A stretch of 64,000 nt of DNA. Source: Phyto melanocephala (Eukaryota; Arthropoda; Insecta; Diptera; Rhinophoridae). The stretch is taken from contig OW799233.1 of NCBI GenBank assembly GCA_941918925.1, forward strand, positions 129,480,833 to 129,544,832, written 5' to 3'. The notes under the pieces were generated by a model. That model ran no database searches. It was not told the DNA's origin and saw nothing but the letters and a program-made list of their open reading frames with translations. The translations under genes were made by a program, and so were the position numbers. Below, in pieces: positions 11,095 to 21,668 of the stretch; positions within the stretch are counted from its first letter, which is position 1, and every line of letters starts with the position of its first letter.

Positions 11095-11810
11095 ATTTCA
11101 ATAATGTTGTCATACATAAGCCCCTTTGATCGCATCATTGTCAGGTGGATTCTTCAATAGAATTTTCATTTGCTATAGTTTCGTTCAAATTGCGACTTGA
11201 TATTGATTCTGTGACGATTCAGTGATGAAAATTTCATTATGACGATGTCGCTCAAATTCGGCACTGAGAGATTGTACAGACAAAATCGTATGGTGTAAAC
11301 ACATTTTGTTTGATACAAACATAAATTCTGGTTGACAATTTTGACAATCCAACTGAATTTAAGTTTACTAAATTGTCAAAGAAATAGGTATAGGGTTGTA
11401 TTGTCACACACAACGAACAAAAACAGCTGGTTACATCTGATTAAATTAAATTTGGCTACGAATATGTAAACGCGAAAAAATTTTAGAAAATATTTTTTTG
11501 ACAAGCCTGCCATTTCAGACGATTTTTTTTTAATTTGTCAAATGTAAAATCCGATTAAAAAACCTAAATTCTAAACACGGCTTAAGGAATCCTAACAGAT
11601 AATATCACTGTGATAGCAGAAAATGGGTCCTAGTTTTAACTTTCATAAGATCAGTGACACTACGATGTTGTCATGCTAAACTTTCTTTGTCAGTATCATT
11701 TTCACGTGGATTTAATGATATTTTCCTTTAAGATAATTTCGTAAAAATTACCTCAAATTCAAAAGGTCATTGCGACAATATCGTTCAAATTTGCACTGGG
11801 TTGCTGTGAA
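11095..11810 (+). repeat. Degenerate direct duplication ~530 bp apart
   Basis: Two stretches near 11100-11275 and 11655-11806 share blocks in the same order: 'GTCAT', 'TCA..TGGATT', 'ATTTTC', 'TTTCGT.AAA' and finally 'CGA.(G/A)AT.TCG.TCAAATT.GCACTG'. About 310 bp of unrelated sequence lie between (11280-11590). This could be an old tandem duplication with an insertion, or two copies of one repeat. No coding capacity. Confidence 0.35.
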
Positions 11811-11934
11811 AATGTGAAATCATTAATATATATAAATGTAAGACTATTTCAGTGGTGTTACTAATTACCCTGATAACTGCCTTTGATTAAGGTCTTTCGA
11901 AAGTCCCATTTCTGACTATGCAAGTCTCTTTTAT

Positions 11935-12735
11935 TATACCCTTCACACAGTGAAAAAGGGTATATATAGGTTTGTCATTCCGTGTGAAATTTCTACAATT
12001 TTCATTTCCGACCCCATAAAGTATATATTTTCTGAAAGCTTATGAATAGAGGAGTCGATTAAGCCCTGACCGTCTGTCCGTCTGTCCGTCTGACCGTCTG
12101 TCCGTGTGTATGTTGAAATCAACTTTTTGAAGCCCCCCGACATAGGTTGGACCCGGGTAAGGTATTAAAATATCAGAAATATTCGGGAGTAGATCGGTAT
12201 TGAAAATCAGAAACATCGGTACATAAACAACTGAGATATGAGCAAAAACCCACGACCACCTCGATTTTCTTTTCATAAAAACAACATTACAACAACAACA
12301 TACATACATACAAACGTGTATACTGGTTAGAGAAAACGTGGCATCGAATCCCAGCTGAGGCAAAAAAATTTTTTTTTAAATTTTTTTAAAATTTTTTTTT
12401 TTAATTTTTTTTTTATTTTTTTTTGTTTTTTATTTAATATATTATATATATTTTTATTATTATTTTTTTTTATTTTTTTTTTTTTTAATTTTTTTTTTAT
12501 TTTTTTTTTGTTTTATATATATTATATATGTATATAATAATTTTTTTTTTTTTAATTTTTTTTTTTTTAATTTTTTTTTTAAATTTTTTTTTTTTAAATT
12601 TTTTTTTTTATTTTTTATTTTTTTTTGTTTTTTTTTAACATACATACGTGAATTTACTGTTATTGCATGACTACACGTTGTGAAGGGTATATAAGATTCG
12701 GCACGGCCGAATATAGCGCTTTTACTTGTTTTCTT
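11935..12735 (+). repeat. INE-1/DINE-1-like (Helentron-type) element, near complete
   Basis: Begins TATACCCTTCACACAGTG, with a local inverted partner AAGGGTATATA. It then has 'TTTGTCATTCCGTGTG', 'CATTTCCGACCCCATAAAG', TATATTTTCTGAAAGC and repeated CTGTCCGT. It ends GTGAAGGGTATATAAG, the hairpin ATTCGGC-ACG-GCCGAAT, and TATAGCGCTTTTACTTGTT. Subterminal inverted repeats at both ends but a hairpin at only one match the Helentron-derived DINE-1/INE-1 layout, and the core and tail match my recollection of Drosophila INE-1. It has no coding capacity. Orientation follows the hairpin end. Confidence 0.75.
12361..12645. repeat. Low-complexity T-block tract inside the INE-1-like element
   Basis: About 285 bp of T-runs broken by AAA, AAT, G or AT steps. 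Its position matches the A/T-rich internal tract of the reverse-oriented copy at about 50545-50690, so it is an unstable internal component of this repeat subfamily. Lysine-rich minus-strand frames here are composition artefacts. Confidence 0.8.
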
Positions 12736-12894
12736 TTAAACTTGTTTTCACGTTCAGACACCGCATTTAGCTTGCCCAAGTTTTGTTTTCTTTTGCATAT
12801 TTTTTTTAATTTTATGACATTAATTTTTTTTATTTTTGATTTCTCAATCAAAAAGTTGCCTGTAGTACTTGCCGAGTACAGGCAAACGTATACT

Positions 12895-13755
12895 CAAATA
12901 TGAGCAATTTTCTTCCTCTAACCCCCACCTTACCCCTTTTAACCATAAACACAAAATTTGCGCAAGTTTCTTACGCAAGAGACTTGCCTAATCTGGAAGG
13001 AGTCAGAATCTGGAGAAGTCTTTCAAACGCAGCAACTAGCCGGCATACAATCAATCCACGACAGGCGTCATATTTGGTTTTAAAGAAGCCCAAATAGACA
13101 ACAAAACGTTCCCCTGGTATTTAATTACATACCCAAAATTCGCTTAAAAAAAGCACCCGCTTTTAACAATAATATGTTTAACAAATTTTATTAATGCTAC
13201 TTCTTTTACAGCAACTTTCAGAGCAATCCTCCTCAAAATCTTCATATGTACGTATATACATGCAACACATTTTCGTCACATTCGCTTACATCACACACCT
13301 AGTTCGTATTTAATTTTCTATCACTCCCTTTCGCTTTGTATTCACTTTTACAATTATACAATCAATGTTAATTAAGATTAAAAAAATATATAGATGAATA
13401 AATGCTGAGTTTTTCATTGGTTTTTTTTTCCTGCTGTATAATGTGAATTCTGCTTTTATTTTGTTCATTTTTATTTTTTTTTCCAAAAGTTTTATAAATA
13501 AAAAACAAAAATACTAAATAAAAAAAGATTATTTCCCAACAAACCAAATCAGAAGAGAAATGCTACTGAGCTAGAGAAAATGTTGTCAGACTTATGATAA
13601 GTTTATCTCGTCAATAGTTTTTTAAAAGTGTTTGTGTATATGGTTTCCCAATATTTGTTTTATTTGATAACTGCATTTTTGTAAGGCTGAGTGGTGTTTA
13701 AATATACACATATTTATGAAAAACATTAAAACCATTACATAAGAAAAAATTACAT
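12895..13755. other. No recognisable gene
   Basis: AT-rich with short pyrimidine tracts. A short frame near 12900-13097 has no recognisable domain. Nothing else can be supported. Confidence 0.5.
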
Positions 13756-13756
13756 T

Positions 13757-13884
13757 CGCCTGTGTTCTGCATTCCCAGTGCAACTAAATAACTCGGAATT
13801 GCCATAAAATTGTTGTTATAAACAATAACACTTCAATAGCAATTCCGGGTGATTTAATTGCACTCAGAATGCAGAACACGGGCG
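13757..13884. mobile_element. Palindromic MITE, ~128 bp
   Basis: The left half begins CGCCTGTGTTCTGCATTC and the right half is its near-exact inverse, ending in GAATGCAGAACACGGGCG. The arms continue inward (AGTGCAA...CGGAATTG against CAATTCCG...TTGCACT), leaving about 40 bases of loop. A 3-bp ATT occurs directly on both sides (13754-13756 and 13885-13887), consistent with a 3-bp target duplication. The superfamily is uncertain; PIF/Harbinger-like is possible from the 3-bp duplication. Confidence 0.7.
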
Positions 13885-14386
13885 ATTAAATGTGTTTATT
13901 AGTTAACTACCCAGCAAAAATTGTCATTGCAAAATAGTGAGTTGGAGCTTTTAATTTGCCATCTAAACCCATTATTTTAAGACGGCTAAGTCATTAGAGG
14001 CAAACACTTATCACCCTCGCTCATAGGGACTCAAAAGAGAACTTATAACGCTCGCTTATAAATAGGGAGAAAAAGGAGTACTTACTTACTCTCTAGCAAT
14101 AAATAAGTACTTGACTTTAAAACCCAAAATAACCCATTAACGCTATGAACTTACAAAAGACGTTCGATTTTTTTAAGGGTGAAAATACGATTTGACTATT
14201 CAGTGATAAGGTAATTTGAAATCCAAAAATTAACGAATACCTATAAGCCATCAATTTGCTAGTGAACTTAGCCTTTATAATCAAAAACACTTTTACTTGT
14301 GCTCTTAGTAGTTTAAACTAAATGAGAAGTATAAAAAGATATTTATTTGAGTGGCATTTAACAAATTTCTATATAAGAAGTTGAAC

Positions 14387-14403
14387 TGTGTGTGTGTGTG
14401 TGT
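14387..14403. repeat. (TG)n microsatellite
   Basis: Eight uninterrupted TG units. Confidence 0.9.
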
Positions 14404-14533
14404 ATTTAGGCAAATGTCTGCAAAATAAGTACTTAAGTATGTATCACAATATACAACAGGCCATTACTAAAACATTTCTTAGTAAGACAGACGATATGTA
14501 ATAGTCCTTGAAAAGTATGTTGTTAAGTAAGAG

Positions 14534-15284
14534 TAGGATTGCCATTTCTGTTTTTAAAAAAAGAGGACGCCAGCATAAAAAATGTAGGAAATTTGCCCAA
14601 AAAAACAGGACACATTTAAAAAAAATTAAATTTGATAAAACTTACGACGCCATTTAAAATACAAAAACAAAATTTGCTTTTACGAAAAAACTTTATTTAC
14701 AAAAATACAAACTTAACATATCATTCTGACTTAAAGGTTGAAAATAAACACAAAAAAACCAAAAAAAAAACAATTCATTGCATTCATTATCGGGAATGTA
14801 CACTTTTAAAAATTTTACATATATTTTTCAACACTTCCAATTTGAGCCAATATATTACCATCGCATCTCTTCAAATATTTGTAAAACTCTATGCAATCCA
14901 TATCAAAATTATATACTCTTACTATATTTTTTGGTCAAGACTTTCTTCTATATCTGGAAAACAAACTTTAATGAAAAACACACAGCTGACAAGCAGACCC
15001 TTTTGCCGATCTTTTTTAAAATAAAAGACAAGTTAAAATAGGCCGTTTCGATAAATAGCGACAATTAAGGATAATAAAACTAATTTTGTAATTGTACGAG
15101 CACCTAAATCTTTTTTTTATACATTTTGTGACCTGTGATTTAAAGTTTAAATGTAAGAAAAAAAACTTCAGAGAAGGTGCAAAAAGCCGGACAACCCCGG
15201 ACATTTGCTAAAAAAGTAGGACAGTCCCGGATGCCCTAAAAAAGAGGACGGTGTTAGGGGAAAAGAGGACGGATGGCAACCCTA
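14534..15284. mobile_element. hAT-like non-autonomous element with 8-bp TSD
   Basis: A 751-bp segment starts TAGGATTGCCATTTC and ends in GGATGGCAACCCTA, giving imperfect TIRs TAGGRTTGCCAT. It is flanked by perfect 8-bp direct repeats AGTAAGAG (14526-14533 and 15285-15292), the target duplication length diagnostic of hAT transposons. Subterminal repeats 'AAAAGAGGACG', 'CCGGACA' and 'GGACAG(T)CCCGGA' occur on both sides. Open frames inside (14632-15041) show no BED finger, RW motif or hAT dimerisation domain, so I treat it as non-autonomous. Confidence 0.85.
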
Positions 15285-15556
15285 AGTAAGAGCAAGTCAA
15301 CCTAGATTTTGCTGGGCAATTAAACTCGAGCCGATATGCCGCTAATATTGCTGTTACGAAAAACTAATACTTTATAGTTGTTAGTGCAACTTCTTTTAAA
15401 TTCCACTTTTTGTCCTGTCCGTAAATGAAATTATTACTTCCCAAAATTCTAGTATCATTCTAAATACGATTTTCTCTTATAATTTTCTATCTGTCTGTTA
15501 CTGTTAAAAATAAGATGCTACCAGACAATAAAAAAATACTCTATATTTGTTACATA

Positions 15557-16324
15557 CATATGGGCATTTTCATGTCATCGTACCGGACATTTGTACTCCC
15601 ATAAAGTGGAGTAATTTTTGCAAAAGAGTAAGAGTAACTGAAACAACATTTGATCTTTATTTTCCATTCAAAAGGTACTTTATTGAAAAAAATGTATCTA
15701 TAATCGAATCATTGTTCTTTAAAATATACAGAAAAATAAGAATATATCGTTCGTGACATAAAACAAAAGTGATTTTGAGGTATATATGGAAATATGAAAA
15801 AATCAGTGAAACTTGGGATGTATTTTTTCTTTTTTTAATTTCTTAAACTAAACCAAATATTTTTCATTTAAAATCCATCATACTGAATTAAAAACAATCT
15901 TTAAATGATTTTATAATAAATTCAATTTAATATCGTTATTGACATATCGTACGTGACAGATTTTTCTCTAATAGTACGTGAAATTAAAATAACATCCAAG
16001 GGCAATCAAAAAAAAATACCGCTAATTGGACTCTATATTTTGTTTTTTCTTATGGATCCTGTTAGTTGTTGTTGATACGTAATTTTTAAGGAATATTTAC
16101 AATTACAATTTATTTTTAAAATTTAGTCGCTAAAAAAATAGTTGATTGCAATTCTAATCAGATTAAACTCTTATTTTTGCTCTTAACATAATTTAATAAG
16201 CTCTTAAAACCTACGCATTGTAAAATTTTAGTGTTTTTTTTTATCAATAAACTTATATTGGAAAACTTTCAAGAGTTTTTATTTTTACAGTCGTGGTTGA
16301 CATATTCATGGAAATGTCCGTATG
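15557..16324 (+). mobile_element. TIR element family C, copy 1
   Basis: A 768-bp segment with imperfect inverted ends: left CATATGGGCATTTTCATG, right CATGGAAATGTCCGTATG. It is flanked by TA on both sides. Subterminal motifs related to ATCGTACGTGACA recur near 15576, 15746, 15945 and 15972. It is homologous along its whole length to the inverted copy at 21669-22761. No transposase is visible and the family is not recognised. The TA duplication would fit a Tc1/mariner-superfamily parent, but that is inference. Confidence 0.75.
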
Positions 16325-16509
16325 TATCTAGGTACCACAACATTAAATTTTATCAAAATCCATCCAGTCGTTCTTAAGTTTCATTTTCTTTTAAGTGATA
16401 TTTTTTACTCTAGATCATTGGCTATATGCTACCGGTCTAATTCATAAAAATTAAAACCTGTAATAAGATTTAGGAATCAAATTTCAATAGAAAATGATTT
16501 TTATAGTCT

Positions 16510-17265
16510 ACTAGCCAATCCCGGCGCGCGTTGCTACGCCCCTTCATGAGTTTTAATCGCATTCTAAATTTTAATCGAATATCAAGTGCAAGGCTAAAAA
16601 CTATAACTTTTTCTTTATGAGCGTGGCACTGCCCACTTTTCTAATTACGAAACTGTATAGTCATGACAGCTCAATAAGTGTGCAAAGTTTCAGAAAAATC
16701 GGTCCAGTGTAAGTACCTCAAAATGATACCTTTTTTTATGGGCGTGGCACTTCCCACTTTTCTAATGATGAAAGTGTAAAGTCATGACAGCTCAGTATGT
16801 TTGCAAAGTTTCAGAAAATTCGGTCCAGTGCAAGTAGCTAAAACTGATAACTAATTTTTTATGGGCGTGGCCCCGCCCACTTTTTCAATCACGAAATTAT
16901 AAAGCCATGACAGCTCAATATGTGTGCAAAGTTTCAGAAAAATCGGTCCAGTTTAAGTACCTCAAAATTAAAACTTTTTTAGGGGCGTGGCCCCGCCCAC
17001 TTTTCTTATCACGAAATTATTAAGTCATGACAGCTCGATATGTGTGCAAAGTTTCAGAAAAATCGGTCAAGTGAAAGTAGCTAAAACTGATAACTAATTT
17101 TTTATGGGCGTAGCCCCGCCCACTTTTTTTCATCCATAAACACTCCCCGGTATGTGTACAACAACTTACCAAAGTTTGAGCCCGATCGGTTTTACAGTTT
17201 CAGAGTCTATAGCTAACACACACACACACACACAGAGTTTCACTTTTATATATATAGATATAAAG
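16510..17265 (+). repeat. Dispersed repeat with five ~121-bp tandem units
   Basis: It starts ACTAGCCAATCCCGGCGCGC and ends with a (CA)n tract, then GAGTTTCACTTTTATATATA. Between are five units beginning GGGCGTGGC..(C/T)(G/T)CCCAC at about 16618, 16739, 16863, 16982 and 17105, each with 'atgacagctc..tatgtgtgcaaagtttcagaaaaatcggtcca'. The start 'actagc..' and the TATATA-rich end recall the repeat at 36143-36722. I do not know its class. Non-coding. Confidence 0.7.
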
Positions 17266-17269
17266 TAAT

Positions 17270-18115
17270 GAGTCTTTATACCTAATAAAAGTCTCGGCTT
17301 CCTGAAGCTACCTACGATCAAGTAGTCATTAGCAGACAGTCCCCCTTTTAATATCAAAGAACAGGTTCCTCCTCCTAGGCACTGTAGTTCTAAACCACAT
17401 TGAAAATTCCTTTACAATATTAAATTTAAAGATATGAATTGCTTTAATTTAAGCAAGTGTATTAGCAAAACATAACTAGTTAATTGTACATATTTATAAG
17501 TCTAAACCTACTGGCGAGTTGTATAATCGCCAGGGCTCAATCTCGTTTGCAATAAACAACATGCCCTTCGCAATTGTATTTTTTAACGTAAGGCTTATGA
17601 TAGAAATTTCCAAACAAAATATTTCTTAACCAATTTGGTGTATTGTGTTATGGCAAAACAGCACAGACTAAAAACACACACATGTATTTAAAAACACATA
17701 TGTATGTACGTATTTAAAAAAATGCTTCTTCTGTATCTGACATTTCATCAAAAAATCAAAAAAAAGTTTGAAATTTTTAGCGCAAACCAAATGAAATAAT
17801 GTTTAGATTTTTTTTAAATACTACTGAAAAAGTATTCTTTATAAAACATCAAGACCAACCCAAGAAATTTAATTTAAAAAAATTATTATTGTTGTATTAT
17901 AATTTAAAACATATATCATTAGCATAATTAAATAACTTGTTAATATAACAAAAGTCTTTAACTTCGTTAAATACAAGGAAATGTTTCTCATATAAAGAAT
18001 CGATAATTTCGCTTTCGAACTGAACAAAATTTTAAAGCTTGCACTAGTACTATATTTGTATCTTTAAACTTTTAGGTTCTACATAATATTAAAAACCTCA
18101 AAATTTGTTGCAGAG
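17270..18115. other. No recognisable gene
   Basis: AT-rich sequence with scattered TATG microsatellite steps near 17700. No gene or bounded element seen. Confidence 0.5.
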
Positions 18116-18119
18116 GAAT

Positions 18120-19290
18120 TAAGGTGTCATATTCGGCCGTGGCGAATCTGTCAACACCCTTCACCATCGAGTACATATGTACAAAGACCATGTCATAGCA
18201 TAGTCTAGATTTCATGTTTCATTTTATACAATATTTTGCTTTATTAATTCCGACGCCATCTTTGATTTTGAATTTGTACATGGTCTACTAGGTATGCTTT
18301 TCAATTTGATATCTATATTGATGGTGTTAAGGAAACTGTATTGTACTGGTGCAGCTCTTACATTTGATTAGGGGCGTTAAAGGAGGCGCAGTCGTAATTA
18401 TCACATATATTTGCCACTTTTCTTAGGACATCATCCTGAATTTTAACTTTTTCACAATTTATCGTATTCTGCTAGTCAAGCCCTTGCATTTGATACCAAT
18501 ATTGAAATAGTTAAAAGCAGTGCATTTTTAAATACTGGATTTGTCCCATTTTTAATATAATTTTTAATATATTGAGTTCCAATTTGTAGTTCCGGCCATC
18601 ATAGACTTTACATTTTTAATAGTGTGTTCTATTCAAGATGGTCAAAACTCTGGGTTGTTTATAACATAAAAAAATTATTTAAGAAAAAAAAAACACCGAA
18701 GCAGTTTTTACATGTTATACCTCTAATCGGTTTGTTAGTTTTTCTAAAGAATAGTTTTCGAGGGTACAACTTGAAATCTGGTGTCACTAGCCTGCCCAAA
18801 AATTATTGAGAAACTTTAAAGACTTAATGCATTAGAAGAAAAATATTTTTTCATATAATGTTTGCCTATAACTTTGCCGATTTTTCCAACATTTTTAAGA
18901 AAAGCGCTAGAGACTTCATATGCGTACTTAGCAATCGTGTCTATAAATTATGTGACGGGTGAGAAAATTATGAAAAAAAACAGAGGCAGTCATGTTTATT
19001 TGCTCATATCTCAGAAATCTATTAGGAAATTATGCTAAATTTCAACAGCGATTTTCCCCTGAATATTTTCCACAGATTCATAACACATACAGATCTGTGC
19101 AACATTTGGAGCTTGAAAAGATCATTGCAGTCAACACACGGACAGACTGATATGGCTTAATCGACACCCCTGTTACTGAGCTTTCAGAAAATATACATCT
19201 AATAAGCTTGTAAGTGTTTATTGTAAAAATCACAAACGAAATGAGAAAGCTATGTACACTCTTCCCACTACAGGTGAAGAGTATAAAAAG
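18120..19290 (-). repeat. INE-1/DINE-1-like element, minus orientation
   Basis: Its hairpin end lies on the left (ATTCGGC-CGT-GGCGAAT, one mismatch), followed by 'aacacccttcaccat'. The interior has the 'ttccgacgccatctttgattttgaat' and 'tagtcaagcccttgcatttgatacc' blocks shared with 24460-24780 and 61840-61910. The right end has 'AAGCTTG', 'GTGTTTATTGTAAAAATCACAAACG' and GGTGAAGAGTATAAA, matching the family's 5' end reversed. It contains a 'gaggcagtc..gtttatttgctcatatctcagaaa' block also found at 62335 and 24140. No coding capacity. Confidence 0.65.
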
Positions 19291-19299
19291 CTTTTTTAT

Positions 19300-20395
19300 T
19301 TCTATTACAGATGCTTTATGCAACCAACTGAATGACTTTTTTTCACTGCTGTGCAAAAAAAAAATTATTTAAAAAAAGCTAAATTGAAGTGGAAACAAAC
19401 TGTAATGAAAAACTTTAAAGTAAAATTGAATAACTATTGATTTTTGCACATTTATATTTGTTTTATAACTTTTTTGCTGCCACACCTGTAAACGATATAA
19501 AGCAAATTGCTGTAGATGAATCGTTAGATGAAATTTAATTTAAATAAATGTATAAATTTTAATTAAAAAAAAAGTTAAACTTTAAATTAAGTATTTATTT
19601 ATTTATTTTGGTAAGAAGGTATATTCCTTAAATGCAGGACTTTTCTAAATTTCAAGAGCATAACAAACAACGAGCGGTATTAGTGGCAATAGTCAACTGT
19701 AATACGAAATGTAATAACAACAACTAGTAACAGGTATTTGTTATTCAAATCTGAAACACCTGTATTGCACCGAAATTGTAATTGTGGCATTTTGATGGTG
19801 ACAAACCAAAAATGAGACGACAAAAATCTCCATTAAGTCAGCAACAGGCAACTGTTAATGCCGGTATTAAAAATGTAAACTCTGCACCAGTGATTCACAA
19901 CTACGGTTGTATATTTTATCTGGGGTTTAAAGCTTAAATAGTTTAGGGTAGATAAAAATTACGAAGCATTTTATTAATTAGATATTTAAAGAATAATAAT
20001 AATAAATACGAAATTTATGGCAAAAATTACTTGTTTATAGAAAATACCAATATTTATGAAAACACTTTAAATATACTCGATATTTATAAAAATCCGATAT
20101 AGGAAACCCTTCTAAAATATTACCGAATAGGAACAACAACCGCCTATACAATGCTATATGCTTATGGTCCTTGAAAACGGATCAGCGTGCCAGTATCAAT
20201 TACGCTATAACAAGACCAATGAGTTGTGATACATATTCTTCGAAATTGCGTATTTAACTTTTAACAATGCGCAAACAGAAAACACTCTGTTCTACAGTTT
20301 CTTGTTGAGACCGAAATAGCATATATCTGCCAGCACTATGCTTTATTATTTCATAGTGCTGATGTCGTTCTTTTGTTTTACGGCGGATCAGAGGC
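19300..20395. other. No recognisable gene
   Basis: AT-rich. The last ~250 bp (about 20140-20395) are less AT-rich and may be the extension of the reverse-transcriptase remnant that follows on the minus strand, but I could not align them to a domain. Confidence 0.4.
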
Positions 20396-20399
20396 ATAC

Positions 20400-20710
20400 A
20401 AATTTATCTTTCTTTATCGATGTTGCTAATGCCGGCCAGAACCATCTCACCGCTTTTCTGTTGCGGCACTACTCTTACTTTGCTCAGTATCTGTCATACG
20501 TTACGTCATAGCTTCAGTAACATCTCGTTACATTCTCCCCACTATTATGTCGTCCGTGTACGCGAGGAGAATGTGATCATTGATGTTAATTGCGCTCGTT
20601 TCGTCAACTTTAGCTTTTTCCAAAATAAAGACCTGGGACCAAAATTTCAAACAGCAGCCTTTTTCTTGTACGTAATAAGAACTGAAGATTCCAACTGCTT
20701 GCATTATCAC
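20400..20710 (-). pseudogene. Degenerate non-LTR reverse transcriptase fragment
   Basis: On the minus strand, residues NDHILLAYTDDIIVGRM match the catalytic 'YxDD' block of non-LTR retrotransposon reverse transcriptases (commonly LAYADDIDIIG). Upstream the frame reads LKFWSQVFILEKAKVDETSA, in the position where this family usually has an 'FNLALE..IR' helix. After the motif the reading breaks into other frames; 'SKVRVVPQQKSGEM' is in a plausible position for the segment after YADD. Ala to Thr replaces the second motif residue and several stops are present, so it is dead. The remaining ~800-900 aa of a normal LINE ORF2 were not recognised nearby. Confidence 0.5.
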
Positions 20711-21668
20711 TATTTCAATTTCGGGCTGGTATATATTCTAAATCTGAAGATTTTAAATTTTTCCTAAAGATGCAGATGGTTCGAATCTTGAAAGAATTAC
20801 GTATATAAGCTAATCAAACTCATTTCTTTTGGAATAAAAATTTTAGTAAAATCGAAAATTACCCAGTACGATTATGGAAAAATTTTGATTTTTTTTTCAT
20901 ACAAAAATCTTTTTTAAAGAAAATATCAATAAATAGGATTAAATTTGAGTTTTTAACCGAATTCTTATAACAATATCATTCCTATTTTTACCGTAAAACG
21001 GCTGTTTGACTATACAATACAGCATGTCGATGCACGCATAATGTTGTTACAGAATATGTAAATGGTTATATTGTACAGTTATCGCTCCACCTTGACCAAA
21101 CTAAGATCTCGAGTGGAAATTCATAAGGGCTGGATTAAGAATACAATTTTAAGAGTTCTTAGTAATTAATTGATCCTGGAATGAAGGCTCGCCAATCAGT
21201 TATTTAATTAAGACCTACGTCTACTGCCAGTTCTTTTGTACGACATAAAGAATGACATAAATAATATTCAAGATCGGTGCCATGACCCGTTTCGGTATCA
21301 GTAGTCATTTAGATCTTGGTGCTGTCAACCGGTTCCATGCAGACCTGTGTATTAAAAAGGTTTGTTGTAGTCATCCATCTCGTTCTTTGAACCTTATGCT
21401 TTTTATAGTAACGAGGCGAAATATAGAATGGTCCTGAAAAAAAAATAGTAGCAATTCTTCAACCAAAGTTTGCATAGAGAGCAATAACAGCGAGGTGTAA
21501 AATAATTAAATTACAAGCTTCACTAATGAAAAGGCTACTACAATACAAGTATATTAAGACAGCACACCTCAGGAGATTACAGCTGGAAAGACAACAAAGC
21601 GCTAGCACTAAAGTGACAAACCTTAACAAAAGCTTTAGCGTTGTGTAATGAGCAGTAATGTTTACTTA

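Noticed and set aside
12300..12360. Box B-like phrase GGGATTCGATGCC inside INE-1-like copies as a SINE promoter
   Set aside because: No matching box A at the usual distance, no tail and no target duplication; it recurs as an integral part of this repeat family.
12460..12645. Lysine-rich 61-codon minus-strand frame
   Set aside because: Pure T-run low complexity inside an INE-1-like copy.
14632..15041. 130- and 87-codon overlapping frames as a hAT transposase
   Set aside because: No BED zinc finger, catalytic or dimerisation motifs; composition typical of AT-rich non-coding DNA. The element is treated as non-autonomous.
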